Origin: Paraburkholderia fungorum
GTDB taxonomy: Bacteria > Pseudomonadota > Gammaproteobacteria > Burkholderiales > Burkholderiaceae
Reading direction: 5' to 3'
Assembly: GCF_902833645.1 (NCBI RefSeq)
Contig: NZ_CADFGE010000003.1
Location: 310,001-374,000 of the forward strand
Length of the DNA stretch: 64,000 bases
Part shown: in pieces, positions 17,535 to 25,141 of the stretch
Numbering within the stretch: the stretch's first letter is position 1
How the letters are laid out: each line of letters starts with the position of its first letter
Position numbers and translations under genes: made by a program
The notes under the pieces: model-generated
Told to the model about the DNA's origin: nothing
Database searches by the model: none
Seen by the model: only the letters and a program-made list of their open reading frames with translations

Positions 17535-18755
17535 TTAGCGCTTGTATCCATCAGTTAGCGTCGTAAGAAATGCAGCCACGTCGTCGATATCCTGCTCCGA
17601 CCACACGGGACGCTCGCCCGCTTTACGCGTGAGCGGTTCATCGGTCGTATCGACATTCACCCGCAGCGCAACCGGCAGGTCGTTGAATTTATCGACCTTG
17701 CCGTGCGCGTCTTTCGGATACCACTTCGCCGGATTGGTGTCGCGCTGCACGTAAAAGCGCAGTGCGTCCTTCAGCGTATGAAAGCGGCCGTTGTGGAAGA
17801 ACACCCGACGAGTGGCCGTATTACGCAGCGACACCGACTTGAAGAGTCCGCAGTTGCTTTTGTCGCCCGACTGATCCGTGCGCAACGGCCCACACAACCC
17901 CATATCGAAGTACTTCGGGTCGGCGTTCGCACGCAACTCAGGATTGCGCGGCACACCGAGCGCCTGGAAGTTGAAGTCGGTGAAAAGCGGATGCGAGCCG
18001 TCGACGCCTACCTGGTCGATGTGGCAGGAGGCGCAATTGCCGCCCGTCGGGCTGTCGAACAGTTTCTTGCCTCTCAACTCCTGCGCCGTCAGTTGCACTT
18101 TGCCGTCGAGGTAGTAATCGAACTTGCTGGTGTAGGGGTGGAAGCTTGGATCTTCGAGCTCGAAACGCTCGATCGCGGCCATCGCCTGCGCGAACGCTTT
18201 GGTGCGGTCGGCAAAAATGTTCTGGCCAAACACTTCTCTGAAGCGGGCGGCATAGGGCGCCCGCTCCAGTTTCGCGAGGACGGCTGCCGGGTCCCGGTTG
18301 GCCATCTCATTGGGATTGAACAGCGCGAAGCTCGCCTGATCGTGCAACTGGTTAAAGCGCCCGTCCCAGCCGAAGCCGCCAACCGGTGCGTTGTCCGTCT
18401 CGCTCAGCCGCTCGGACAGGCTGGCCGCCTGCGCATGACTCCACATCGGCGTGCGGTTCAGCACGTAGCGCAAGCTCGGCACGGCGCGCGTGCCTTGCCG
18501 GTGCATGTCGGGGCCGCCGAACTGCGCGGCCAGCCCGTTAGGCGGGCCGTACGCGTGCGACGGGCTATGGCAGCTCGCGCACGACATCTTGCCCGAGCCC
18601 GACAACGACGCATCGAAGAACATCAGCTTGCCGAGCGCCGCGGCGTCGCTGTAGACGGGCTGTGCGTCGTTGGGCGTCGCGCACGCTGCTATCGGTAGCA
18701 GTGCAGCGCCCGCCAGTACAGCGCGCGCTGCGAATCGCGTTGCGGAGACCATCAT
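17535..18755 (-). CDS. Di-heme cytochrome c peroxidase / MauG-family protein
   Basis: A 406-residue exported protein: the leader ends in LLPIAACATP, which could be a lipobox. Two c-type heme sites are visible, MSCASCHSPSHAYG and GNCASCHIDQVG. Between and around them are the family landmarks FDASLSGSGKMSC, PSLRYVLNRTPMWSH and GWDGRF. CCPs reduce hydrogen peroxide in the periplasm; MauG-type relatives oxidise other substrates. The start lies only 4 bases after the stop of the phosphoesterase, so translation is probably coupled. The stretch downstream to the AraC gene (17323-17534) shows nothing supportable. Confidence 0.9.
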   Translation of the reverse strand: MMVSATRFAARAVLAGAALLPIAACATPNDAQPVYSDAAALGKLMFFDASLSGSGKMSCASCHSPSHAYGPPNGLAAQFGGPDMHRQGTRAVPSLRYVLNRTPMWSHAQAASLSERLSETDNAPVGGFGWDGRFNQLHDQASFALFNPNEMANRDPAAVLAKLERAPYAARFREVFGQNIFADRTKAFAQAMAAIERFELEDPSFHPYTSKFDYYLDGKVQLTAQELRGKKLFDSPTGGNCASCHIDQVGVDGSHPLFTDFNFQALGVPRNPELRANADPKYFDMGLCGPLRTDQSGDKSNCGLFKSVSLRNTATRRVFFHNGRFHTLKDALRFYVQRDTNPAKWYPKDAHGKVDKFNDLPVALRVNVDTTDEPLTRKAGERPVWSEQDIDDVAAFLTTLTDGYKR

Positions 18756-18759
18756 CGGC

Positions 18760-19992
18760 TTAGAGGTTCGTGAAGATGTCGTTGCCGAATCCGACCAGGC
18801 CGGCCTGCCCCGCGTAGCCCAGATAACCCAGCTGGAAGATGTCTTCAATGCTCTTGAGCATCGAGTAGTGGTTGTACTGCACCGTCGACACCGTCCCCGG
18901 CTTGATGAACCTCGAAATCATCACCGCGCCGGTCTGGTCGCCGCCGAAGCTCTGCTTGGTCAGGTTGATCGTCGCGCCCTTGTATGACAGCGACGAAGTC
19001 TGCGGGAACGCCGGCAGATTCGGGCCGGGCTGCTGGCTACAGCAGGTTGTCCCCGCAAAGGTCAGTTGCGTTTGGCCCGCCGAAGGCTGGGTCACGGACG
19101 CGTAGCTGCTTTCGTCGAAGTTGATGATCAGCAGGCCGTCCTTCTGGAATGCCGGCGAGGCGGTAATAATCGGCACCCATTTCTGCAGGAACGTATTCGC
19201 GCTCGTCAGACCGCCCGGCTGGCCGTTCACGCACGGCGAATCGTGACCGTCGTCGCACAGGTTCGGCGTGATCAGATTGAAGTTGGCGGTGGTCGAGATC
19301 GACTGCAGGTCGGTGGTGAGCCTGTTCAGATTTACGACGTTCTGGCCGCAATCGGGCGAATCGATGATTGAGTGGAAGTACATGAACGGGTTGTGACGCG
19401 TCGCGTACTGATCGCCCTGCGGTACCGCTGCACTCGGTGCTTCTCCAATCTGCGTGAGGTCGGTCGTGTTGAGCGTCGGGTGGCCGCACGTAGCGGCTTC
19501 GCGCGTCGGGTCGTTACCCATGTCGTCTTCATAGCCCTTCCAGGTGTAGCCGGCGGCCTTCAACTGGTCCGGCAATGTCTTGATGCTGGCCGGATACACG
19601 CAGCCCGAGCCGATCGCCTGACCATCGGGCGTCATGCCGGTCAGTGTGAAATCCTGATAGATCGGGCAATCATTATCCGTTTCCGGCGTCGGCGCCTGAC
19701 CGCTGATCATCGAGATGTAGTTGTCGAGGCTCACGTGCCCGGTGCCGTAGTACTGCTGCACCAACGCGCCTTGCGAAGCCAGCGTCTGCGACAGATATGG
19801 CGCCTTGCTATTGGCGCCGAACGTGGTCGCGTAGTTTTCGTTTTCGAGCGTGATGACGAAGACGTGGCGAATCTGCTGCTGCCCGGTCTGTGCGATCGAT
19901 GAAGACGATGAGCCGCATGCGGCAACGATAACGCCAATTAAGGCGGCAGAAATGGCAGCGAAAAGTGTGCGCATCCGGGTGCGTTTTGACAT
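18760..19992 (-). CDS. Lipoprotein phosphoesterase (phospholipase C / AcpA-type family)
   Basis: A 410-residue protein. The leader ends in the lipobox VIVAACGSS, so it is probably a lipoprotein. The phosphoesterase family features are HVFVITLENENYATTFG (metal-binding Glu-Asn), the nucleophile region QYYGTGHVSLDNYISMISGQ, LIINFDESSY and the C-terminal YNHYSMLKSIEDIF. The family includes phospholipases C and acid phosphatase AcpA; all act in the periplasm or outside. Excellent GGGAAAGGA before the ATG. It heads a two-gene unit with the di-heme peroxidase. A base-paired inverted repeat sits 38 bases upstream. Confidence 0.9.
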   Translation of the reverse strand: MSKRTRMRTLFAAISAALIGVIVAACGSSSSSIAQTGQQQIRHVFVITLENENYATTFGANSKAPYLSQTLASQGALVQQYYGTGHVSLDNYISMISGQAPTPETDNDCPIYQDFTLTGMTPDGQAIGSGCVYPASIKTLPDQLKAAGYTWKGYEDDMGNDPTREAATCGHPTLNTTDLTQIGEAPSAAVPQGDQYATRHNPFMYFHSIIDSPDCGQNVVNLNRLTTDLQSISTTANFNLITPNLCDDGHDSPCVNGQPGGLTSANTFLQKWVPIITASPAFQKDGLLIINFDESSYASVTQPSAGQTQLTFAGTTCCSQQPGPNLPAFPQTSSLSYKGATINLTKQSFGGDQTGAVMISRFIKPGTVSTVQYNHYSMLKSIEDIFQLGYLGYAGQAGLVGFGNDIFTNL

Positions 19993-20486
19993 TCCTTTCC
20001 CTTTTAATTGTGTTTTACCAAGCTGATTGGTTCGATATACCTTTCTATTATTTTGTATACCGAACTAAATCAGATTGAATCGATTAACCCGCGATCACCC
20101 ATCACGGCCCATTGGCAAAAGAACCGGTGTATCCCGCGATCGGAGCCGCCGTTTTTGGTGCATGGCGAGGCTAACATGGCAGGCTTAACCGCACGTAGTC
20201 CATCTCGACTAGGGAGAAACGACGACTGCAGCTCCGCGGTCCACGCTGCCGGCGCAGCGACAACGGCACGGCCACCGGTTCAATCGGTCCGTTCGTCGTG
20301 AATACAGCAGAGCAAATCTGTCAAGCGGTGCGGGACTTCAATCATGGAGTGGACGCTTCGGGCAGATGAGGGCCGCGAGCGACGGACGCGCATAACGGTG
20401 CATCAGGCCGCAGGGATCGGGCCGCCAGGATCGCGCTGTCGGCGATAGCAAAGAGGCGCCGTGCGCTGATTCCATGCACGAAGAAG
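19993..20486. other. AT-richer intergenic region upstream of the phosphoesterase
   Basis: The first 100 bases are clearly more AT-rich than the surroundings and probably hold the phosphoesterase promoter and the inverted repeat at 20030-20065. The remaining 400 bases up to the amidase remnant have no supportable gene, repeat or hairpin and look like decayed sequence. Confidence 0.5.
20030..20065 (-). promoter_or_regulatory. Inverted repeat / leader hairpin upstream of the phosphoesterase
   Basis: On the minus strand GTTCGGTATAC and GTATATCGAAC are complementary over all 11 positions with a single G-U pair, around a 14-base A-rich loop. It ends 38 bases before the phosphoesterase start. It could be an operator for a dimeric regulator or a hairpin in the mRNA leader. 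There is no T tract in the sense direction, so it is not a simple terminator. Confidence 0.5.
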
Positions 20487-21010
20487 TCAGCCGGTTTTAC
20501 GCAGAACCGCTTCGACGCTGGCACCGATCGCAAGCAGACGCCGGTCGCCCATGTGCCGCCCCATCAACATCAGGCCAACCGGTGCCTTGCCTGCCTCATG
20601 GCAAGGCACGGATAACGCGCATAGATCGAGCATGTTGGCAATTGCCGGATTGCGCAGCAGCAGCCGATTTGTCGACGTATAGACACTTTCATCAGCCAGA
20701 TCCGCAATCCGTGGGGCAACGATCGGCACAGTTGGACACACCATCGCATCGGACGGCTGCAACTCGCCGTCAGCCTGCCGGCATAACAGCGCACGGCGCG
20801 CCTTGGTACGCTGGTACTCCGCCGTACTTTGCTGGCTGCCGAAACGGATGCGGGACAAAACCCGCAGGTCATACCGATTCCCCTGCCTCGCGATCAGATC
20901 GACGTGCCATGCCCACGCCTCCGCCGCCACCAGGCCGCCGTGTTGCCCCAAGCCGGCAAGCGCGTTCCAGCTCCCGAATTCCACGTTCCGCACCAGATCC
21001 GGTCGATTTG
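20487..21010 (-). pseudogene. C-terminal remnant of an amidase-signature enzyme
   Basis: About 170 codons match the end of amidase-signature proteins: GLVAAEAWAWHVDLIARQGNRYD, VLSRIRFG, AEYQRTKARRA, MVCPTVPIVAP, LLLRNPAIANMLDLCALSVPC, GLMLMGRHMGDRRLLAIG. The Lys-cis-Ser-Ser catalytic half, normally 250 or more residues before this, is absent. An in-frame TGA closes the frame just upstream. The stop at 20487 is normal. This is a truncated, probably non-functional gene in a decaying stretch beside the phosphonate cluster. Confidence 0.75.
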
Positions 21011-21127
21011 CTGATCACGGACCGTGCACCTGCACCAGCGCCTATGCGGATATTCGCTCAAGCCAATCTCGAGGCCAGTTGGGGACACTCGGACGAGCAG
21101 TGACGCGAGTCACATCTTCATCGACAT

Positions 21128-21307
21128 GGCAGCGCGGCGGAGACCGTCATCGTGTTGGGGAAGGCGGAGACGCTCGATTACTACACCCACCGATTCGACA
21201 TCATCGAACTTGGCCGGTTTCGCGAGCGGGACATTGAGCGACTGCGCAAGCAAGCCGCTCAATTCACCTCGGGCACCGAACTCTGCTCGTTCGCCTCGCG
21301 GACCTGA
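21128..21307 (+). pseudogene. Coding-like remnant of unrecognised origin
   Basis: This plus-strand frame reads AETVIVLGKAETLDYYTHRF, then DIIELGRFRERDIERLRKQA and a stop. The composition (mixed hydrophobic and charged, Tyr/His/Phe-rich) is unlike an antisense shadow, but I do not recognise the family and see no start codon or ribosome-binding site. It overlaps the 3-prime end of the gntR gene on the other strand by 49 bases. Best read as the tail of a gene lost by deletion. Confidence 0.25.
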
Positions 21308-21978
21308 CGCGACCGCCGTATGCGTTCCCGGCCATGATCCAGGTGGCTTCGGATCAAACTCTCAGTGAGATTCGAATCACCAGCGGCAATTGCCTCGATG
21401 ATCGCTTCGTGCTCGTGAGCAGACTGCTCGATCGCTTCTTCGTCAAGCGTCAGGGCTGTTTGCCGGAACAGACTGAGTTCGCGGACGAGACCCCGGTACG
21501 TATCGAGCAATTTCTCGTTGCCGACCGCCGCAGCCATCGTGTCATGAAACTGCAGGTTCAGGTGGCCGTAAGTCTGCGCGTCGTGACTGTTCTGCGCGCG
21601 TTTCATCGACTCGACAATCTGGCGCAGCGAGTTCAGATGTTCGGCCGAGATACCATTGGCCAGCAATCGGCCAATGTGTTCGTCCAACATGGCGCGGACC
21701 TGATAGATCTCTTCCGCTTCCTTAAGGGACAACATCTTCACCGATACGCCGTGATTCTTTTCCGTGCGCAGCAATCCCGCCTGTTCGAGCGCGCGAAAAG
21801 CTTCCCGCACCGGACCGCGCGAGACGCCCAGCCGAGTGGCCAGTTGTGCCTCGTTCAGCTTGTCACCCGGAGCGAGTTCGCCACGCAGAATCAGGCGTTC
21901 GAGCTCGTCCTGCACCAGCGTTGTAAGCGAGTGCTTTTTAAGCAACTGGATTGTACCGATCGATGGCGCGTCACTCAT
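21259..21978 (-). CDS. GntR-family (FadR/FCD-type) regulator of the phosphonate cluster
   Basis: A 239-residue regulator. The N-terminal winged helix has LERLILRGELAPGDKLNEAQLATRLGVSRGPVREAFRALEQAGLL. The C-terminal FCD domain carries the metal-binding pattern (FHDTMAAA, HEHEAI, RSHLDHGRER). The frame opens at an ATG at 22008, but that ATG lies inside a palindrome in the likely promoter, so I favour the ATG at 21978 (MSDAPSIG). It sits at the end of the AEP uptake genes and resembles GntR regulators found with AEP clusters. Autoregulation is suggested by the palindrome upstream. Confidence 0.88.
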   Translation of the reverse strand: MSDAPSIGTIQLLKKHSLTTLVQDELERLILRGELAPGDKLNEAQLATRLGVSRGPVREAFRALEQAGLLRTEKNHGVSVKMLSLKEAEEIYQVRAMLDEHIGRLLANGISAEHLNSLRQIVESMKRAQNSHDAQTYGHLNLQFHDTMAAAVGNEKLLDTYRGLVRELSLFRQTALTLDEEAIEQSAHEHEAIIEAIAAGDSNLTESLIRSHLDHGRERIRRSRQVREANEQSSVPEVN

Positions 21979-21995
21979 GGCGGACAGAGCAGAAT

Positions 21996-22036
21996 TAATG
22001 TCTAACATTAGCAGACTGAATCGTCAACTGTCAACA
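21996..22036 (-). promoter_or_regulatory. gntR promoter with operator-like palindrome
   Basis: On the minus strand: TGTTGACA, then 4 bases, ACGATTCA, 6 bases, then the perfect palindrome TAATGT-TAG-ACATTA (21996-22010). TTGACA can act as -35, with the TAATG region 17-18 bases on as -10. The core GT-N3-AC fits the general FadR/GntR operator type. The same blocks in the same order stand before phnA (28227-28268). Confidence 0.6.
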
Positions 22037-22187
22037 AAATGACGGCTGGGTAAGGCATTTGAAGAGTGCCGCAGGAACGTCTGGAGACAGGGTCGCGCCG
22101 GCAGCGGCATAGGCGTCAGTGGAAAGATCCATTGCGGCGCGGCGCATCCGCAAGTTCTCTTTGGTCGCTTCGCGCTGATTTTCCGGG

Positions 22188-23264
22188 CTACTGCCTGGTC
22201 TCACTCTTCGACGAATAGCGCTGAGCCCATTGCGCAAGGATTTTGGCGCGGTTGTTTGCCGCCCACGTGAAGTCGTTTTTGACCAGCAGGCTGGCGTAAT
22301 TCGCCGGCACATTCGGCAGCGGTTTGGCCGTCCCAGGCACTGCCGTGATCGCATAGCTTCTCGCGTACAGCGAGTTCGCTTCCCGGCTCGACGCAAAGTC
22401 GGCAAGCTTTTTCGCCGCGTCCAGCTTCGTCGTGTTCTTCATGATCGCGAACGCCTCCAGATCCCAACCCAGCCCCTCCTTCGGGAACACAAGATCAATC
22501 GGTGCGCCCTGCGCCTTCAGGGTAGCCGCGCGGTATTCGAACGAGATTCCGATTGGATACTCACCTGATGCAGCCATCGTGCACGGCGCGGAACCCGAAT
22601 GGTTGTACTGCGCGATGTTCTTGTCGAGCGCATCCATGAATTGCCAGCCGCCCTGCTCGCCGAACAGTTGCAACCATGCGGTCACGTCGAAATATCCCGT
22701 CCCCGAGGAGGCAGGGTCCGCCATCACGATCTTGCCCTTGTAGACCGGTTTCGTCAGGTCCTGCCAGCTCTGCGGCTTAGGCAAATGCTGCTCCGCGGCA
22801 GCCGCGGTGTTGAAGCAGATCGTCGCGCCCCATACATCCATGCCAAACCAGTTCGGCGGCGATTTAGGGTCGCGGTACGCAGCGCTCATGGCAGGCAGAT
22901 TCTTCGGCGCATACGGCAACAACATGCCGTCGCTTTCGAACTTCGCGATGCTGGTGGCCGCGAGGCCCCAGATCGCATCGGCCTGGGGGTTGTTCTTTTC
23001 GGCAAGAATCTTGGCTGTGATCACGCCAGTCGAGTCACGTACCCATTTGATCTCGATGTCCGGGTTGGCTTGCTCGAATGCGTCCGCGTACGGCTTGAGT
23101 TGCTCGTCCTCGAGCGCTGTATAGACCAGCAGCGTGGTCTTGGCGACCGCCGTAGCCGTGCTGCCGACCAGCAGCGCTATCGCGGCAGTCGTCATTAGCG
23201 CGATCGTACGGACACGGTGCAAAGGGCGCGCGCTGCGCTGAGCGGTGACTGTTTGCTTGAACAT
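22188..23264 (-). CDS. phnS: 2-aminoethylphosphonate ABC transporter, substrate-binding protein
   Basis: A 358-residue periplasmic binding protein with a signal peptide ending near TATAVAKTT. It belongs to the iron/spermidine-type binding protein group (type 2 fold): TTLLVYTALEDEQLKPYADAFEQ, ADAIWGLAATSIAKFESDG, YKGKIVMADPASSGTGYFD, GISFEYRAA and FPKEGLGWDLEAFAI. The match to the AEP-type (PhnS2-like) group rests on sequence style and on the neighbours. GGGAG precedes the ATG. It is downstream of the permease, oxidoreductase and PhnW fragment on the same strand. Confidence 0.9.
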   Translation of the reverse strand: MFKQTVTAQRSARPLHRVRTIALMTTAAIALLVGSTATAVAKTTLLVYTALEDEQLKPYADAFEQANPDIEIKWVRDSTGVITAKILAEKNNPQADAIWGLAATSIAKFESDGMLLPYAPKNLPAMSAAYRDPKSPPNWFGMDVWGATICFNTAAAAEQHLPKPQSWQDLTKPVYKGKIVMADPASSGTGYFDVTAWLQLFGEQGGWQFMDALDKNIAQYNHSGSAPCTMAASGEYPIGISFEYRAATLKAQGAPIDLVFPKEGLGWDLEAFAIMKNTTKLDAAKKLADFASSREANSLYARSYAITAVPGTAKPLPNVPANYASLLVKNDFTWAANNRAKILAQWAQRYSSKSETRQ

Positions 23265-23445
23265 TTCTTACTCCCGGTATGAGGATTTTTCACAAAGACC
23301 TCACCGTCGCCGGCGTATCAATGCGCTGACGTGATGAGATTGCCGCTGACAACAGTGGCCAGTCCGCCTTTCAATCCAGAACGCTAACGAAATTGCCACC
23401 AACACCCAGGTGAGCCGCGCGGGCGACGCAACCGTCTTCGTGCTC

Positions 23446-23685
23446 TTACGCGACGATCTTGTGGGGTGAAATCTGCTTCACGCCCATTTCCGCGAGTGTT
23501 TTCTCGATCGCCCTTGCTGCGCTGCGCATGACATCGCGGTCGACGTCACCAATACATCCGACACGAAACGTATCGACTTCAGTCAGGTTTCCCTGGTAAA
23601 GGATGAAGCCCTTGGCCCTGACCTTTTGGTAGAACGTGCGGAACTCGTAAGCCGGATCCTCCGGCGCGTGAAAGGTCGCATTCAC
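23446..23685 (-). pseudogene. C-terminal fragment of a second AEP-pyruvate transaminase
   Basis: About 79 codons align with the last part of PhnW: FYQKVRAKGFILYQGNLTEV, FRVGCIGDVDRDVMRSA and TLAEMGVKQISP. Compare FYDSLKQRGFVIYPGKLTV and FRIGCIGRIGEPELRAA in the intact PhnW at 31494-32657. The two differ enough to be separate paralogues rather than a recent copy. The PLP-binding lysine region and all of the N-terminal domain are missing, and 36 bases upstream the FAD oxidoreductase gene ends. It probably records a deletion. It could still be translated as a small protein, but no function is expected. Confidence 0.8.
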
Positions 23686-23721
23686 GTTTCGTCTCCGTAC
23701 TGTTAGTAGATCTGATAGATG

Positions 23722-25110
23722 TCACGCCTTGTCGGACTTGCCCGCCGCTTGCGCGAGACGGCTGAGCGCGACATCGAAGAACCAGGGTTTGGCGCCGGCG
23801 TCCTCCGCGCTTTCCTTGCGGCGAATCGCGTCGCGTACGACCAGTGAACCCACGTAGCGAATCGGTTCCGGCGGGAACACGCCGCGCGGCCCACGAACGA
23901 GCGGTGAGCGCGTCCATGCATTGTCGAGACCGAGTACGAGTGAAGACAGGATCTCGCCGCCCATATAGCTCGGACCGACGCCGTTGCCTGAATAGCCGAA
24001 GCCGTAGAACACGTCATGCCGTTCGTCGAGCCGGCCAAAGAACGGCAATCCGGTGGCCGACCGATCTGACGGCCCGTTCCAGCTTGCGGCGATCGGCACC
24101 GACGCGAGTTCAGGAAAAAAACCGCTCAGATCGCGCGCGAGCGCCGCCCGATACGGCGAGGGTTGATCGAATACCGGCAGCACGCGGCCGCCATACGCAA
24201 ACGTATTGCCGCCCTTGCCGAGCATCAGCCTGCCATCGGGCGTAGTGCGGTAGTAGTAGACAAAGGTCCGTGAATCCAGCACCGACAGACCGTTCCTGAA
24301 TCCCAGACGCTCCAGAATTTCAGGTGCGCGTTCGGTGATGATCATGTCGCTCGATACGAGCGCAATGCTGCGCTCGAACTGCGGGAAGGTTTTTGCCATC
24401 CACGCGTTGATCGCCAGTACAACGCGCTTTGCGCGCACCTCTCCGTACGTCGTGCGGACCAGCGGACCCGGCACATAACTCAGCGATTCGAAGGCGGTCT
24501 TCTCGTACAGGCGAACGCCCATCTCCAAGGCGACGCGCCGCAATCCGCGCACGAGCAAGGCGGGCTGCACCGTCGCGGCGACAGGCGAGAAATCACCCGC
24601 GAGGTGCCGCTTCGACCCTGCGCGCCGGCGGACTTCTTCGACGTCGAGACTGACGAATGAGCCCATGCCGCGTTCATCCAACGCGGCTTTGACGGCCTCG
24701 GCGCTGCCGATCTGAGCGGCGCTCGTCGCGGTGTATAACGTGCCGTCGACGCGAATCTGCGCATCGATTCGATGCTCGCGGCAGAAGGCCGTGATCTTAT
24801 CGACCGTCTGGCGAGAAGCCTCTACGAGCCGTAGTGCCTCACTTTCGCCGAATAGTCGGCGCAGTGTGAGAAAACGGGTTTCCCAGGTCAACAAGCAACC
24901 GCCGTTACGGCCACTCGCACCCGCACCGCAAATATCCGCTTCGATCAGCACGACATCCAGATGCGGATTGGCGCGCTTTAATTGCAGCGCTGTCCAAAGA
25001 CCGGTAAAGCCGCCGCCGACGATACACACATCGGCGTTTACCGCGCCCTGCAAAGCCGGCGCGTCAGACGCTTCGCCGCGCAGTGCCTGTTCAAGCCAGA
25101 AAGGTCTCAT
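23722..25110 (-). CDS. FAD-dependent oxidoreductase (DAO family) of the phosphonate cluster
   Basis: A 462-residue flavoprotein of the D-amino-acid-oxidase type. The FAD dinucleotide fold is ADVCIVGGGFTGLWTALQLK, with the ribose-binding Glu in VVLIEADICGAGASGRNGG; C-terminal blocks are GYSGNGVGPSYMGG and ATGLPFFGR. Oxidoreductases of this group recur in AEP clusters and have been reported to oxidise AEP or its N-methyl derivative to phosphonoacetaldehyde. I infer such a role here from its position between the AEP permease and binding-protein genes. That would give this strain a second entry into the phosphonoacetaldehyde pool besides PhnW. CAGGAA lies before the ATG. Confidence 0.88.
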   Translation of the reverse strand: MRPFWLEQALRGEASDAPALQGAVNADVCIVGGGFTGLWTALQLKRANPHLDVVLIEADICGAGASGRNGGCLLTWETRFLTLRRLFGESEALRLVEASRQTVDKITAFCREHRIDAQIRVDGTLYTATSAAQIGSAEAVKAALDERGMGSFVSLDVEEVRRRAGSKRHLAGDFSPVAATVQPALLVRGLRRVALEMGVRLYEKTAFESLSYVPGPLVRTTYGEVRAKRVVLAINAWMAKTFPQFERSIALVSSDMIITERAPEILERLGFRNGLSVLDSRTFVYYYRTTPDGRLMLGKGGNTFAYGGRVLPVFDQPSPYRAALARDLSGFFPELASVPIAASWNGPSDRSATGLPFFGRLDERHDVFYGFGYSGNGVGPSYMGGEILSSLVLGLDNAWTRSPLVRGPRGVFPPEPIRYVGSLVVRDAIRRKESAEDAGAKPWFFDVALSRLAQAAGKSDKA

Positions 25111-25141
25111 CGTTATTTCCTGTTTGCTCTGCCAGGGTGTG

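Noticed and set aside
23446..23685. A functional small protein from the PhnW fragment
   Set aside because: It lacks the PLP lysine and the whole first domain, so no transaminase activity is possible; I list it as a pseudogene.
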